DNA of 64,000 nt from Streptococcus oralis Uo5 (GTDB lineage Bacteria; Bacillota; Bacilli; Lactobacillales; Streptococcaceae). Location: the NCBI RefSeq assembly GCF_000253155.1, contig NC_015291.1, forward strand, positions 1,521,001 through 1,585,000, read 5' to 3'. Below are positions 8,633 through 20,088 of this stretch, in pieces. Every line of letters begins with the position of its first letter. Within the stretch, counting starts at the first letter, position 1. The notes below the pieces were generated by a model. It made no database searches. It had not been told where the DNA came from and saw only the letters and a list, made by a program, of their open reading frames with translations. A program made the translations under genes and the position numbers.

Positions 8633-10199
8633 ACTTCACCTCTTCCAACCACTTCTCTAGTTTAATCAGAAATTGCTCCCCAGTGTGTTCCTTTATCTTT
8701 TCAATAGAATGGATCAGAGCATCATTCCACACCTGCAGGCTGTCGAGATAGTAATGAGCAGCTTGCGCAAAATCCGCAATATTTTCCAACAGATAGCCAT
8801 TCTTCTGATGGCTGACATACTCTGTTTTGACCCTGTTGATTTGAGGGATACCAGCACTGATGCCTGCTATCTGGGTATAGAGGAGAGGCTGCCTGTTCAG
8901 ATCGACAATCAGACGAACAAATTCCAGCTGCTTGATTAACTCCGATTCATCCTTCATATTGACAAACGAATAGCGCTTGCTCTGATGGCGATTGTCTTCA
9001 AGTGGATTTTCAGCTCCTTGGTAATCAACTTCCTTCTCTAGCTCCTGACTTTGAAACTGGTCTGCAATCATCTCTGCAACTCGTGTTTCCAGCTGCTTCA
9101 TTTCTTCTTGACTAGCAGCAAAGGCCCCAAAGACCAGCTCTGTATCCTTATTTTCAGAAAGGAAATGCAAGACCTGATAGAGAGCTTGGTCCTCTATCCC
9201 CTGCTCAAAGTCCAGTTGATAGTAGAGGAGCGACTCCTTCCGAGTCTGACTCTTTCCCAGTTCCAAGCGGGTATCAAAAGGCGATAAATGACGAAACTTC
9301 GTTGCTTGGTCTGGAAAGGCAGATTGAGCCAAGCGCAGGGTGTCCTCCCTGTCGACCAGAACAAGGTCCACCTTAGGCAATAAATTCGCCAACTGAGGTA
9401 GTTGCTCTTGGGGATTTCGTCCGATAAAAAGGCTGAGAACCTTGGTGCTTTGGTGAGGCAATCGTTCTAAAAGGAAAGTATTATGCTGATCACATGCAGG
9501 TAGAAAATAAGTCGCTCCTTCCTCAGGGAGTTCAGCTATTTTCTTGTCAAAAAACTCCGCAATCAATTCGCCCATATCTCTGTAAGCCTCTTTTTGGAAA
9601 CGAAAAGCAAAGATAGGATTGACCTCGATACGCCCCCCATCTTGCAAGTACTCTCTAAACTGCCACAATCCCTTGGGATTGAGGTAATCTTGGTAAATAG
9701 CCTGGCCCTCTTCGTAGTAAATCACACTGGAAACCAGCCCCCGATCATCCATCAGGTAGTTGGCAGACAAGAGCCCATCTTCCTTGAAATACTGAACCGT
9801 ACTGATAAAACCTTCTATCCCATGCTCCACCTGAGCATAGGGCTTTCCATTTCTCAAAACTAAAATGGTAAAGGGACTGTAAACAAACTCGCAGTCCTCT
9901 TCCCACTCAATATCTCTGACCTGCAAGACCTGTGGTCGAATCTCGTGAAAATCCTGCAATTCATCAAATAAGGAATAAACCGGTGCTTCTAAAATACCTT
10001 GTCGATGGAGAAAATAGCGCAGATGCGGCTGATAGGACAGGAGGAGGACCTGTGCAGGAATCCCTTGGCGATTCATCAGGCGAATCTGATTGAAGGTATC
10101 ATCAAATTCTAGCTTAAAATGAGAAAAATACCAGGGTGTCAAATCAGCATGCCAGGGACGTTCCTTGCCATACCAAGCCGGGATAATGTAATACATCAA
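8616..10199 (-). CDS. asp1: accessory Sec protein Asp1
   Basis: 527 residues. Asp1 is required for export of the serine-rich adhesin and has a GT-B glycosyltransferase-like fold that is thought to bind carbohydrate without catalysis. The start MMYYIIPAWYGKERPWHAD is characteristic of the family, and a GT4-like tail (ISAGIPQINRVKTEYVSHQKNGY, about 455-478) is visible. It lies 6 nt after secY2 and overlaps asp2 by 17 nt, consistent with a coupled secY2-asp1-asp2-asp3-secA2 unit. Confidence 0.94.
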   Translation of the reverse strand: MMYYIIPAWYGKERPWHADLTPWYFSHFKLEFDDTFNQIRLMNRQGIPAQVLLLSYQPHLRYFLHRQGILEAPVYSLFDELQDFHEIRPQVLQVRDIEWEEDCEFVYSPFTILVLRNGKPYAQVEHGIEGFISTVQYFKEDGLLSANYLMDDRGLVSSVIYYEEGQAIYQDYLNPKGLWQFREYLQDGGRIEVNPIFAFRFQKEAYRDMGELIAEFFDKKIAELPEEGATYFLPACDQHNTFLLERLPHQSTKVLSLFIGRNPQEQLPQLANLLPKVDLVLVDREDTLRLAQSAFPDQATKFRHLSPFDTRLELGKSQTRKESLLYYQLDFEQGIEDQALYQVLHFLSENKDTELVFGAFAASQEEMKQLETRVAEMIADQFQSQELEKEVDYQGAENPLEDNRHQSKRYSFVNMKDESELIKQLEFVRLIVDLNRQPLLYTQIAGISAGIPQINRVKTEYVSHQKNGYLLENIADFAQAAHYYLDSLQVWNDALIHSIEKIKEHTGEQFLIKLEKWLEEVKYGKEI

Positions 10200-10205
10200 A
10201 ACCTC

Positions 10206-11423
10206 CTAGAATAGTGGCTGATACCTTTCATTTAGTCTGAGCGCCTGCAATTCGTCGTGAATCGTAAAGAGCATACCACTCAAAATTAAAAAGAGTCCGG
10301 GAATCATACTAACTTTTAACAAACTCTCATCCTGCAAGACAAACAAGATCGGAACTCCAGCCAAGGTAACGTTAAAGACTGCACCTATTAGAGCAAATCG
10401 GAGAACCAAGCGATTGATAAAGCGACTGGTATCCTCACCAGGATAGACTCCGTAAATGTAATCTCCTGATTGTTTCATCTGATCTGCGATCTGTTGACCA
10501 CTAACATTGACAAAAGCAAAGGCAATGCTAAAGACAAAGAGGATAAGGATATAAGCATAGATCCACAAGGGTTTCCCCATCGCATACTGCTCTAGCATAG
10601 CAGAGTAGAGAGGATTGCCCTTATCCAGATGTTGAAGTAAGAGCAAGAGATAAGAAGGCAAGCCCATAAGACTCATAACATACATATAAGGCATACCACC
10701 TGCAGGATTGAGCATGATCTCCAAATACGAATAGCGTTTAAATCGAGAATGGAGGCCGATTTTATTGATAGGGATGCGGTATCGCGCTCTGTAAAAGAGA
10801 ACGACAAGATAGGTAAAGAGGACGCCAAGCACTAGCAATAGAAAGAGCAGCCCAAGGGAGATCTTATGAACTTGGATCGATTGGATGATATCCTGAGGGA
10901 GAGAAGCCACCATACTGGCAAGAAGAATGACGACAGGGCCTCCAACTCCGATTGTCGCATTGATATCCGACAACCAAACCAAGAAAAAGGTCCCTGCAAC
11001 CAAGAGACTAGTATTGAGGAGAAAGACCAAGAAAGGATTGTAGGGAGCTTGAACAGGAAGGTTTGTAGTCAAGGCCAAGGCCTGAATCAAGGCAATCCCT
11101 AGCGTCAAGTACATTTTTCGCCTATCCTGGACTTCTGAAGAAACTGAATTTAAGCCCAGCTTCTTCGAAAAGGAAAACATCTGCCACAAGATCATAGCTG
11201 ACATCCAGGGGGAAAGTCCGATTGAAAAGAGAGAGAGGCTACGAAGATTTCCACCAGTCAGGGCTACTGAAAAATCCAGATAGGCTGCGCTTCCTCCGAG
11301 AAAATTCCGACTATTGAGGTCAACAAAGGGAAGAGCGATACGACTTCCGAGCACATAAATAAAGAGCAAAAACAGGGTGCACATCCCTTTTTTTACTGCT
11401 ATCGATGAACGAAATTTTGTCAC
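10206..11423 (-). CDS. secY2: accessory Sec channel SecY2
   Basis: 405 residues, polytopic, with about ten hydrophobic helices as in SecY. This is the dedicated membrane channel for the serine-rich adhesin. Recognisable SecY-like segments are the amphipathic start [19 protein letters not shown], the plug/TM2 region ([20 protein letters not shown]) and the late [20 protein letters not shown] block preceding TM9-10. It is shorter than housekeeping SecY, as SecY2 proteins are. It follows the second GT8 gene by 85 nt and is followed 6 nt later by asp1. Confidence 0.93.
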   Translation of the reverse strand: MTKFRSSIAVKKGMCTLFLLFIYVLGSRIALPFVDLNSRNFLGGSAAYLDFSVALTGGNLRSLSLFSIGLSPWMSAMILWQMFSFSKKLGLNSVSSEVQDRRKMYLTLGIALIQALALTTNLPVQAPYNPFLVFLLNTSLLVAGTFFLVWLSDINATIGVGGPVVILLASMVASLPQDIIQSIQVHKISLGLLFLLLVLGVLFTYLVVLFYRARYRIPINKIGLHSRFKRYSYLEIMLNPAGGMPYMYVMSLMGLPSYLLLLLQHLDKGNPLYSAMLEQYAMGKPLWIYAYILILFVFSIAFAFVNVSGQQIADQMKQSGDYIYGVYPGEDTSRFINRLVLRFALIGAVFNVTLAGVPILFVLQDESLLKVSMIPGLFLILSGMLFTIHDELQALRLNERYQPLF

Positions 11424-11508
11424 TAGCTCCTCCTTTTCATTTTATCTTTCTGTCCTGCCACACGAGGCCCATCCAGCCTTTTTATCTTAGCACATTCAAA
11501 TCTCTATC

Positions 11509-12738
11509 TCAGTTTTCGTGAGTTTTATCATCCAGATAAGCCTTCAAAGTAGCCACCATTTCTTCTGGTCTTTCTGCTGAGAAAATACCTGCATAGGCAC
11601 TTTCGGGTAGTTCCTGGGACTGGGTATTGTCAAAAGTCAAGATCGGTTTCTCAAAGTGTGAAATATAGTCATAAACAACACTCAACTTGTCATCGTGGTT
11701 AATATCGAGGTAGACATCTGTCTGCTGGATCACTTTCTCGACCAAGAGGGGGAAGGTGTTGGGATAGAGGGTCACATTTTCAAAACGTGACAAGAGCATA
11801 AGTTCCGGTGCCATCGTCGTATAGGCTGCTATGTAGAAATGCACCTCTGGCAAAGCTTGAACCAGATAGTCAATTTTCTCAAGATGCCAGGAATTGGTCA
11901 AATTAACACAAGTCATAACTGGCTGATAGACTGTGACTGGATAGTCAATTCCTGCCTGACGCCATTTTTCAGTAATGGCAGACCACTCCATCAGATGATA
12001 GTGCCACCAAACCTCACGCAAACGCCCAACCGAATGAGTATTCCAAGGTTTGTCCTGAGAGAGGAAATGCAAAATGGCTGGCAGGGGCTCTAGGGGAATC
12101 TGGAAGATAAATTCATGTCCATGTGAGGCAGCCCCACTGTCAAAGCCAATCTGAAAATTATAGTTCTGGTCCAGAGAAGTATAGCTGTCATGAAAGAGCA
12201 TATTGAGGATAGACTGGTCCCCTTCACTGACATGTTGGTGTTCCCGCTCCGTCAGCTCAACTAGCTCTTGTCTCACAGCTTCTGCTCGCCATTTTTTGTT
12301 GTTTATCAAGAGAACCCCTGCATTAAAACCAACCCCAACTCCAAAACAAGATGGTGCAGCAGCTAGATAGTTTTCGCCTAAGTCCATTTCAAAGAGAGCC
12401 GTCAGATCAGCCGTCACTACCAGATCACTGTCCAAGTAAAGAACCTTGTCCTCTGCAACAAAATCAGGGATAAAGTAACGAGCAAAGGTCATGTGATTGA
12501 TATGGGGCAGTTTGTTGCTCCAGTTCATCTGAAACTGGGCGCCAAGCATCTTGACATCCACTAACTCACCGCCCATTTGCTCTACTATCGGTCTGAGAGC
12601 GCGGAACCACTCCTGAGGAATATCCTGGTTAAAGATATAGACCTTGACATGGCTATTATGATAGCAGAGAGACTTAAGCGCTGTTTCAATCTGACGAATA
12701 TAGGCATAATCTCCTGCGAGAACAATTGTTTTTTTCAT
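11509..12738 (-). CDS. GT8-family glycosyltransferase with GtfB-like C-terminal domain
   Basis: 409 residues. The N-terminal 270 residues form a GT8 domain with the metal-binding DxD in VLYLDSDLVVTADLTALF, the FNAGVLLINNKKWR segment and the late HFLSQDKPW motif, so it should transfer a sugar from a nucleotide sugar with retention. The C-terminal 130 residues are related to the GtfB C-terminal domain (LPEVHFYIAAYT ... VYLDINHDDKLS). Lying between the adhesin and secY2, it very likely extends the core GlcNAc on the adhesin; donor sugar and linkage cannot be read from sequence. It starts 15 nt after the preceding GT8 paralogue. Confidence 0.85.
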   Translation of the reverse strand: MKKTIVLAGDYAYIRQIETALKSLCYHNSHVKVYIFNQDIPQEWFRALRPIVEQMGGELVDVKMLGAQFQMNWSNKLPHINHMTFARYFIPDFVAEDKVLYLDSDLVVTADLTALFEMDLGENYLAAAPSCFGVGVGFNAGVLLINNKKWRAEAVRQELVELTEREHQHVSEGDQSILNMLFHDSYTSLDQNYNFQIGFDSGAASHGHEFIFQIPLEPLPAILHFLSQDKPWNTHSVGRLREVWWHYHLMEWSAITEKWRQAGIDYPVTVYQPVMTCVNLTNSWHLEKIDYLVQALPEVHFYIAAYTTMAPELMLLSRFENVTLYPNTFPLLVEKVIQQTDVYLDINHDDKLSVVYDYISHFEKPILTFDNTQSQELPESAYAGIFSAERPEEMVATLKAYLDDKTHEN

Positions 12739-12753
12739 TTAGTTTCCTTCAGT

Positions 12754-13980
12754 TTACAACGACTGCTTCTTTGATTCCAAAAGCGTACGGATAGACTCGA
12801 TCATTTGACCTACGGCTGCTGGTGAGTAGACATGACTGTAACCACTCGAGTCATGACTAGTGGTCTCAAAAGCAAATATAGGGATTTCTCTTTGCTGCAC
12901 CTCTTGGATAATGTTTGCAATTTCATCCTCATGATTGATATCCAAGTAAAAGTCAATCTTTTCCAAGACCTTTTTGACATTCATGGGATTAAAGTAAGGA
13001 TAGAGGCGTACGTTCAGATGCGATTGCAAATTCATAATCTCCGGCGCAAAGTTGGTATGAGCTAGGATAGAGAACTCTACATCGGGCAGTTCTTGGATTA
13101 GGTGTTCGATTCTCTCTATGTGACACGTATTGGTAAAAATAGCGGTCGCATACTGGGGAGCTTGAACTAAAGATGCCAATCCTTTATGGAAATCACATTT
13201 TTTCATGACGATATCAGACCACTCTAGTCCGTAGTAAAACCACCAGTCCTCCCTAAAACGATTGAGGTTGATTTGGTACCAAGGCTTGTCCCCTGTATAA
13301 TGGATAATCTTGGCTGTCTTCTCAGTAGCAAGAGAATCCCTATACCAAGAATCCATCTGGTAATTCCGAGCCACTGTATCCATACCAACCATAAAATTAT
13401 AGGTAGCTGGCAGCGGTTTCCAACGACCTTCAAAAAGGTGATTTAACACGCCCTGATCGCCAAAAACTTGGTCATGCAGTTGGTCTGTCAAACTCAGCAA
13501 GTGCTCCGTCACCTTTTCTTGACGCCAGAGAACCACATTAATTAGCAAGACACCTGCATTAAAAGTGCTAGGAACTAGAGCATCTTCTACAGCAGCTACT
13601 GGCCAGTCTGCCATGTCTTCTAAAAAGAGTTGATCTAAGTTTGATCTAACGATGATATCCGAATCCAGGTACAAGGCTAGGTCTTCACTAACATACTGAG
13701 GAATAAAATAGCGAAAGAAAGTTGCATAACTTAGGTGGGCTAGTGGCAAATTATACCCTTTCAAACCTTGATGACTAATCTTGACATTGACGATTTTTGA
13801 GGCTAGAGGCTCTAGACGTCTCTCCATGAGCTGAAACCATTCTGATGGCAAATCATCATTGAAAACATAAAAAGTCACTGCTCGGTTATGGGCGCAGATT
13901 GACTTGATTGTTGTTTCAATCTTGTCCATATAAGCATTATCACCACCGAGTACAATGGCTTTTTGAAGCTCTTTTTTCAT
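12754..13980 (-). CDS. GT8-family glycosyltransferase with GtfB-like C-terminal domain
   Basis: 408 residues from the ATG at 13980, which has AAAAGGGG five nt upstream; an upstream GTG at 14001 is possible but poorer. It is a paralogue of the next gene. The GT8 part holds LALYLDSDIIVRSNLDQLF (DxD), FNAGVLLINVVLWR and IIHYTGDKPWY; the C-terminal domain carries LPDVEFSILAHT and FYLDINHEDEI, shared with GtfB. It is the first gene of the export/glycosylation operon, behind the promoter at 14065-14093. Role by context: adding a further sugar to the adhesin glycan. Confidence 0.85.
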   Translation of the reverse strand: MKKELQKAIVLGGDNAYMDKIETTIKSICAHNRAVTFYVFNDDLPSEWFQLMERRLEPLASKIVNVKISHQGLKGYNLPLAHLSYATFFRYFIPQYVSEDLALYLDSDIIVRSNLDQLFLEDMADWPVAAVEDALVPSTFNAGVLLINVVLWRQEKVTEHLLSLTDQLHDQVFGDQGVLNHLFEGRWKPLPATYNFMVGMDTVARNYQMDSWYRDSLATEKTAKIIHYTGDKPWYQINLNRFREDWWFYYGLEWSDIVMKKCDFHKGLASLVQAPQYATAIFTNTCHIERIEHLIQELPDVEFSILAHTNFAPEIMNLQSHLNVRLYPYFNPMNVKKVLEKIDFYLDINHEDEIANIIQEVQQREIPIFAFETTSHDSSGYSHVYSPAAVGQMIESIRTLLESKKQSL

Positions 13981-14064
13981 TTCGTCCCCTTTTCTTTTCA
14001 CATTCTTTTGGCTACTTTTCTACTACTATAGTTCTGATTTTTTCGATGATTATCTCACCTTCCT

Positions 14065-14093
14065 ATTATACCTTTTCCCCTAGTTTATTTCAA
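14065..14093 (-). promoter_or_regulatory. promoter of the accessory Sec / glycosyltransferase operon
   Basis: On the minus strand, -35 TTGAAA (14088-14093) and -10 TATAAT (14065-14070) are separated by exactly 17 nt. The start lies about 85 nt before the first GT8 gene. It implies that the glycosylation and export genes are expressed independently of the adhesin. Confidence 0.75.
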
Positions 14094-14132
14094 ACTCAAA
14101 AGAGGATTTTCCCCTTCTCGCATATAGAAAAG

Positions 14133-14160
14133 CCCTTTGAAAAATTATGTTTTCAAAGGG
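14133..14160 (-). terminator. terminator after the adhesin gene
   Basis: An 11-bp perfect stem, CCCTTTGAAAA paired with TTTTCAAAGGG around a 6-nt loop, lies 40 nt past the adhesin stop and is followed on the minus strand by CTTTTCT. It separates the adhesin transcript from the GT8-secY2 operon. Confidence 0.75.
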
Positions 14161-14199
14161 TTTCCATTTTACTATTTATTCATTGATTTTTATATCTTA

Positions 14200-17100
14200 T
14201 CAATGACTTTCTTCATCGTCATTCCGACCCTTCTTTGCAAGAAGACCGATACCTGTCACAGCTGCCAATGCTCCCAATAAAGCAGATGCTACCGAAGTCG
14301 ACGCTCCTGTATTTGGCAAGACTTGTTTTGGCATGCTTGAAGCGGATTGACCTTGGCTTGCAATGTTTGCCATTGAGAGAGAGGTGCTTGTTGAAGTAGA
14401 TACCAGAGCACTTGCTGACACAGAGCTACTAATAGAATCTGAAGTCGAAAGACTAGCGCTAATCGACGTTGACTCGCTCACTGACATACTTGCTGAAATC
14501 GAAGCACTTTCTAGAGTCGATTCACTGGCGAACATACTAGCTGAGAGTGATGCGCTCGTTGAAGTAGATTCGCTCACTGATGTACTTGCTGAGATCGAGG
14601 CACTTTCCAACGCTAACTCGTCTGCTAGCATACTTGCAGAAGTTGAAGTACTTGTTGAAGCTGATTGGCTAGCGCTCGCTGAGGCAGATTGGCTGGAGCT
14701 TGCAGACGCTGACTGACTCGAGCTTACTGAGGCGGACTGGCTTGAGCTTACTGAGGCGGATTCGCTTGAACTTACTGAGGCTGACTCACTCGCACTCACC
14801 GAAGCGGATTTGCTTGAGCTTACAGATGCAGACTCACTTGCGCTTACCGAAGTAGACTGACTTGAGCTCGCTGAAGCGGATTGACTCGCACTCACTGAAG
14901 CGGATTCACTTGTGCTTATTGAAGTAGACTGACTTGAGCTTGCAGATGCAGACTCACTCGAGCTTACTGAGACTGATTCACTCGCACTCGCTGAGGCGGA
15001 TTCGCTCGAACTTACTGAAGCAGATTCGCTGGAGTTTGCAGACGCAGACTGGCTCGAACTTGCAGATGCTGATTGACTAGCGCTCGCTGAAGCGGACTGG
15101 CTCGAGCTGACTGAAGACGATTGACTTGCACTCAATGATGCAGATTGACTCGAACTTGCAGATGCAGATTCGCTTGTGCTTACTGAGGCGGATTCGCTGG
15201 TACTTACTGAAGCCGATTCACTCGAACTTACTGAGGCAGACTGGCTCGCACTCACTGAAGCGGACTGGCTGGAGCTCGCTGAAGCCGATTCGCTTGAACT
15301 TACTGAAGCTGACTGACTTGAACTTACTGATGCCGATTCACTTGAACTTACCGAAGCTGACTGGCTGGCACTTGCCGAAGCAGACTGACTTGCACTTGCA
15401 GATGCAGATTGACTGGAGCTTACAGACGCAGACTCACTCGAACTCACCGATGCTGACTCACTTGCGCTCACCGAAGCCGATTCGCTTGAACTTACTGAGG
15501 CTGATTCGCTTGCGCTCGCTGAAGCGGATTGACTTGAGCTTGCTGAGGCCGATTGGCTCGAACTTACTGAAGCCGATTCGCTTGAGCTGACTGAGACGGA
15601 TTGACTGGCACTGGCTGAAGCCGATTCGCTCGAACTTGCAGATGCAGACTGACTGGCACTTACCGAAGCTGACTGGCTTGCACTCAATGATGCAGATTGA
15701 CTAGAGCTTACTGAGGCAGACTGACTTGCGCTCGCTGAAGTTGATTGGCTAGCGCTGGCTGAAGCTGATCGACTTGCACTTGCTGAGGCGGATTGACTGG
15801 CGCTCACTGACGCGGATTGGCTAGTGCTCGCTGAGGCGGACTGGCTGGAGCTTGCCGACGCGGATTGGCTCGAACTTACTGAAGCCGATTCGCTCGAGCT
15901 TACAGATGCTGACTCACTTGCGCTCACTGAGGCTGATTGACTCGAACTTACTGATTCAGACTGGCTAGCGCTGGCTGAAGCGGACTGACTCGAACTTGCT
16001 GAAGCAGATTCACTTGAGCTTACTGATGCGGACTGGCTAGCACTGACTGAAGCCGATTGACTTGAGCTTACCGAAGCAGATTGGCTGGAGCTTACTGAAG
16101 CGGACTGACTCGAGCTGGCTGATGCTGATTGACTTGAGCTCACTGAGGCTGATTCACTCGAACTTACCGATGCAGACTGACTCGCGCTTACTGAAGCAGA
16201 CTGGCTCGAGCTTACTGAAGCCGATTCGCTTGAGCTTACTGAGGCTGACTGGCTAGCACTCGCTGAAGCGGACTGACTGGAGCTTACAGACGCAGACTCA
16301 CTCGAGCTCACTGAAGCGGACTCACTCGAACTCACTGAGGCGGATTGACTTGCACTCACCGATGCTGACTCACTTGCGCTCACCGAAGCAGACTCACTCG
16401 AACTTACTGAGGCTGATTGGCTAGCGCTCGCTGAAGCAGACTCACTCGAACTTACTGAGGCTGATTGGCTAGCGCTCGCTGAAGCGGACTGACTTGAGCT
16501 TACGGACGCTGACTGGCTCGAGCTTATTGAAGCCGATTCACTTGAGCTTACTGAAGCGGACTGGCTGGAGCTTACTGAAGCCGATTCACTTGAGCTTGCA
16601 GATGCAGACTGGCTGGAGCTTACTGAAGCCGATTCGCTTGAACTTACGGACGCTGACTGGCTGGCACTGACTGAAGCCGATTCGCTTGTGCTTACTGAGG
16701 CGGATTGACTCGAACTTACAGATGCAGATTGGCTTGAGCTTATAGATGCTGATTGGCTGGCACTGACTGAAGCCGATTCGCTTGAGCTTATAGATGCTGA
16801 TTGGCTCGAACTTACAGACGCTGATTGACTCGAACTTGCTGAGGCTGATTCACTGGCACTTGCTGAGGCTGATTCACTTGCACTTACTGAAGCAGATTGA
16901 CTTGAGCTTACTGAAGCTGATTGACTCGAGCTTACTGAAGCTGATTGGCTGGCACTCACTGAGGCGGACTGACTCGAACTTGCAGATGCAGATTGACTTG
17001 CGCTCACTGAAGCGGATTGACTCGAACTTGCAGATGCGGATTGACTCGAGCTTACTGAAGCAGACTGACTTGCGCTCACTGAAGCTGATTGGCTGACACT

Positions 17101-20088
17101 CGCTGACGCTGATTGGCTCGAACTTACTGAAGCAGACTGACTTGCGCTCACTGAAGCTGATCGACTCGCACTCGCTGAAGCGGACTGACTCGAACTTGCA
17201 GACGCTGACTGACTCGAGCTCACCGATGCTGACTCACTCGAGCTCACCGATGCTGACTGGCTAGCGCTGACTGAAGCGGATTGGCTCGAACTTACCGATG
17301 CTGACTGACTTGCGCTCACTGAAGCGGATTGGCTCGAACTTACCGATGCTGACTGACTTGCGCTCACTGAAGCGGATTGGCTAGCGCTGGCTGAAGCGGA
17401 TTGACTGGCACTTACTGATGCAGATCGGCTTGAGCTGACTGAGGCAGACTGACTTGCGCTCACTGACGCTGACTGACTTGCACTTGCAGATGCAGATTGA
17501 CTCGAACTCAATGAAGCAGACTGGCTAGCGCTGACTGAAGCGGATTGGCTCGCGCTGGCTGAGGCGGATTGACTTGAGCTCACTGACGCTGATTGGCTCG
17601 AACTTACTGATGCAGACTGACTCGAACTTGCTGATGCTGATTGACTAGCACTTGATGAGGCTGATTGACTTGAGCTTACTGAAGCGGACTGGCTTGCGCT
17701 GGCTGAGGCGGATTGACTTGAGCTCACTGACGCTGATCGACTAGCACTCGCTGACGCTGATTGGCTAGCACTTACTGAAGCCGATTCGCTTGCGCTAGCT
17801 GAGGTGGATTGACTGGAGCTTACTGAGGCTGATTGACTAGCACTCACTGACACTGACTGGCTAGCGCTCAATGAAGCGGATTGACTAGCACTTGCTGAAG
17901 CAGACTGGCTATTACTTACTGAAATTGACGCTTGGTTTGGCGTGATTTGTCCATTAAACGCATCTGAAACCAAACCATTCACTGTCGTACTTGCAGTCAC
18001 CGGTCCACTAGGAAGTCGTCCTCCATTACGATCATATACTTTCTTCAACTCATTTGCAGTAAAGGTTACACTAGTCGAGCTCCCCGTTGCTTGTTTGGTG
18101 AATGTCTCCCCTGCAATTGTAAGAGTAACAGTCCCACCTGGAGTCACACCATCTACCGTAATCGCTTGATTTGTGAGACCACCTTTTTCGTTAAGGAACC
18201 GTTCCTCAATTCTAGGTGTCTGAGGGCGAACCTCAATCGGAATCTCTACTTCATCCGTACTTCCATCTGGATAAGTTACCACTGCAGTCAAAGTATGACG
18301 ACCAGCAGACAAATTCGTATTGGTTCCAGATTTCCAAGTATAGGTTGTCTGAGTACCTGGAGTTATTCCTGTAGTCGGAAGTTCTGGGGTACCTGCTGCA
18401 TTCGTAATATACTGACCAGCTTCACCAACAGAAACAGTCCCTGAATTGGCCGTTAGAGTAAAGTTTCGATTCACCTCAGCATTGATAGCTGGTTCGTACT
18501 TTTCAGACTGAGCATGGACTTCAAATTGAATTGCGGCAGGGTTGGCTGTTAAATCTTTTACAAGACCTACGTCAGTAGTATTTCCGCTAAAATTACCTTC
18601 CTGATCATAGGTGAAAACATAACGAGTCCACAAACTATTTACTGCTTGATTTTTTCCAACAGAACCCGTGATTGAAACGGTGAAAGGATTTGATGCTGTA
18701 GCATTTCCATCTTTGGCTAGTTTATTTGTCGGAACAATCATGCTGATACTTTGACCATTACTCGTAGTGAATGAGACAACAGTTGAAGTAGCCGGATAGG
18801 CCGCGGGAACAGCAGTAGGAACAAATTTTGCATGTTCAATTCGACCACTGTTATCAGTAAACTCAATGGTCGCAGAAAAATTTTCTTCTCGATAAATTTT
18901 AAATTTTTGTCCTTCTAGAACTGCGCCACCTGTAACGGTTATTTTCTGAAGTTCTGGCTTCTCTGTATCCATAGCAGCTCTGAAGCTAGCGGTATTTGAA
19001 GCTTTGGTCAAAGCTTGTCCGTTCCTGCTGTCACGAAGTCCAGAGTTGGCACGTAACACAGCATTTGCAATACTATTTCGAGCTTCTGTAGCTTTTTGTA
19101 GGATAGGAGCAAGGTCAGAAACCTCCCCTTTCAAGGCTTCTACTATCTCATTCTTCGCTAGACTAGCCTTCGTGATCGCCTCATTCGAGTTCGGAAGCCC
19201 CTGCGCTTGAGCTAGAAATTGCCCAATCTCAGCAGACAAGGCATCTAATTTCTTCCGTTTTTCTTCACTTTGCTTTTCTGTCAAGGCTACAGAAGTCATA
19301 GTCAGACTTGATTCAGCCGTCACATCTTCATTCTTTACAAGACCAGACTGACTTTGAGGCAAGGATTCTGTAGAAAAATCAACTGCTTTTAATTCTTTTG
19401 AAGGTTGTGATTCTTTCACTGTCTCCCGAGCTGACTCACTTGCTTGGTACTGACTTTGAACACCAACTGAAGCTCTCTCTGACAGACCACTATTCGCTTG
19501 ATTTTGTGTTCCAAGGGAGTCACTTGAACTAGCAGTTACACTTTGACTATTTGCCAAAAATTGACTAGTAGAAGAAGATTGGCTCATCGACTGACTCATA
19601 CTAGAAGAGCTTGAGGCACTGATGGACTGGCTCGTAGAGGCAGATTGACTGGCGCTCTGCGAATTGAATTCTGACAATGACTGACTTTGACTGGTAGACA
19701 AAGACAAGCTAGCAGTATCTTGATGATCCTGGGTCGTCCCTAGCACTACTGAATCTCTCGTCGCCAAGGTATCTTTTGATTCGACAGTCTTTTCAACAGC
19801 GACTGCATCATTGGCATAAACACGCGTTTGCGTCGCAGCATAACCACCTAAGATCGTCCCCGTAGCTGCTATCCCTTTCAAAACATCCAAGCCGGTCAAC
19901 TTCTGACCTTCTTGCTTTTCAACCATTTCTGTCTTTACTTGGCTCGTATCCGCGCTTCCACGCATCACCTTAAATAAGCCAAAAAGGGAAGTCGAGGCCC
20001 GTAGCCAATGCTTCCCTGATTTGATTAATTTGAACCGAGTTACACGGTCTGTTTCTCTATATTCACCCTTCTGGCGTCTAAAAAACAT
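14200..20088 (-). CDS. serine-rich repeat glycoprotein adhesin (GspB/Hsa/SraP/PsrP family)
   Basis: 1962 residues if translation starts at the second ATG (20088), which has GAGGGG at proper spacing; the ATG at 20094 abuts that site. Order: long signal peptide with [13 protein letters not shown] (about 19-31), probable cleavage after VYA (about 92); a short Ser-rich stretch (about 126-195); a non-repeat ligand-binding region (about 370-715) with WTRY (about 487-490), like the PhiTRX motif of Siglec-like adhesins, then a [13 protein letters not shown] beta module; about 135 octapeptide repeats of SASxSxSQ/E type (about 727-1808); a degenerate Ser-rich stalk; the sortase motif LPNTG (about 1924-1928), a hydrophobic span and a charged tail. 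It is the substrate of the adjacent SecA2/SecY2 and glycosyltransferase genes and probably binds host sialoglycans. Confidence 0.96.
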   Translation of the reverse strand: MFFRRQKGEYRETDRVTRFKLIKSGKHWLRASTSLFGLFKVMRGSADTSQVKTEMVEKQEGQKLTGLDVLKGIAATGTILGGYAATQTRVYANDAVAVEKTVESKDTLATRDSVVLGTTQDHQDTASLSLSTSQSQSLSEFNSQSASQSASTSQSISASSSSSMSQSMSQSSSTSQFLANSQSVTASSSDSLGTQNQANSGLSERASVGVQSQYQASESARETVKESQPSKELKAVDFSTESLPQSQSGLVKNEDVTAESSLTMTSVALTEKQSEEKRKKLDALSAEIGQFLAQAQGLPNSNEAITKASLAKNEIVEALKGEVSDLAPILQKATEARNSIANAVLRANSGLRDSRNGQALTKASNTASFRAAMDTEKPELQKITVTGGAVLEGQKFKIYREENFSATIEFTDNSGRIEHAKFVPTAVPAAYPATSTVVSFTTSNGQSISMIVPTNKLAKDGNATASNPFTVSITGSVGKNQAVNSLWTRYVFTYDQEGNFSGNTTDVGLVKDLTANPAAIQFEVHAQSEKYEPAINAEVNRNFTLTANSGTVSVGEAGQYITNAAGTPELPTTGITPGTQTTYTWKSGTNTNLSAGRHTLTAVVTYPDGSTDEVEIPIEVRPQTPRIEERFLNEKGGLTNQAITVDGVTPGGTVTLTIAGETFTKQATGSSTSVTFTANELKKVYDRNGGRLPSGPVTASTTVNGLVSDAFNGQITPNQASISVSNSQSASASASQSASLSASQSVSVSASQSASVSSSQSTSASASESASVSASQSASASASRSASVSSSQSASASASQSASVSSSQSASSSASQSASASSSQSASVSSSQSASVSSSQSASASASQSASVSASQSASLSSSQSASASASQSASVSASQSASVSSSRSASVSASQSASASASQSASVSASQSASVSSSQSASVSASQSASVSSSQSASVSASQSASVSSSESASVSSSQSASASSSQSASASASRSASVSASQSASVSSSQSASASVSQSASVSASQSASVSSSQSASASSSQSASVSASQSASASSSQSASVSASQSASVSSSQSASVSSSQSASVSASESASASASESASASSSQSASVSSSQSASISSSESASVSASQSASISSSQSASVSSSQSASVSTSESASVSASQSASVSSSESASVSSSQSASASSSESASVSSSQSASVSSSESASISSSQSASVSSSQSASASASQSASVSSSESASASASQSASVSSSESASVSASESASVSASQSASVSSSESASVSSSESASVSSSQSASASASQSASVSSSESASVSSSQSASVSASQSASVSSSESASVSSSQSASASSSQSASVSSSQSASVSSSQSASVSASQSASVSSSESASASSSQSASASASQSESVSSSQSASVSASESASVSSSESASVSSSQSASASSSQSASASTSQSASVSASQSASASASRSASASASQSTSASASQSASVSSSQSASLSASQSASVSASQSASASSSESASASASQSVSVSSSESASVSSSQSASASSSQSASASASESASVSSSESASVSASESASVSSSESASVSSSQSASASASQSASASASQSASVSSSESASVSSSQSASVSSSESASASSSQSASVSASQSASVSSSESASVSTSESASVSTSESASASSSQSASLSASQSSSVSSSQSASASASQSASASSSQSASANSSESASVSSSESASASASESVSVSSSESASASSSQSTSISTSESASVSASQSASASSSQSTSVSASESASVSSSKSASVSASESASVSSSESASVSSSQSASVSSSQSASASSSQSASASASQSASTSTSTSASMLADELALESASISASTSVSESTSTSASLSASMFASESTLESASISASMSVSESTSISASLSTSDSISSSVSASALVSTSTSTSLSMANIASQGQSASSMPKQVLPNTGASTSVASALLGALAAVTGIGLLAKKGRNDDEESH
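14665..17910 (-). repeat. 24-bp tandem repeats encoding the serine-rich region
   Basis: Roughly 135 imperfect copies of a 24-bp unit, each coding for eight residues of the form S-A-S-x-S-x-S-Q or -E. Serine codons vary between copies, so the DNA is less uniform than the protein. Such tracts expand and contract by recombination and are prone to assembly collapse, so the copy number is approximate. Confidence 0.95.

Noticed and set aside
14363..17096. Several long plus-strand open frames opposite the adhesin repeats
   Set aside because: They arise because repetitive serine codons on the minus strand leave the complement free of stops. Their products are low-complexity Leu/Arg/Ser strings without ribosome sites.
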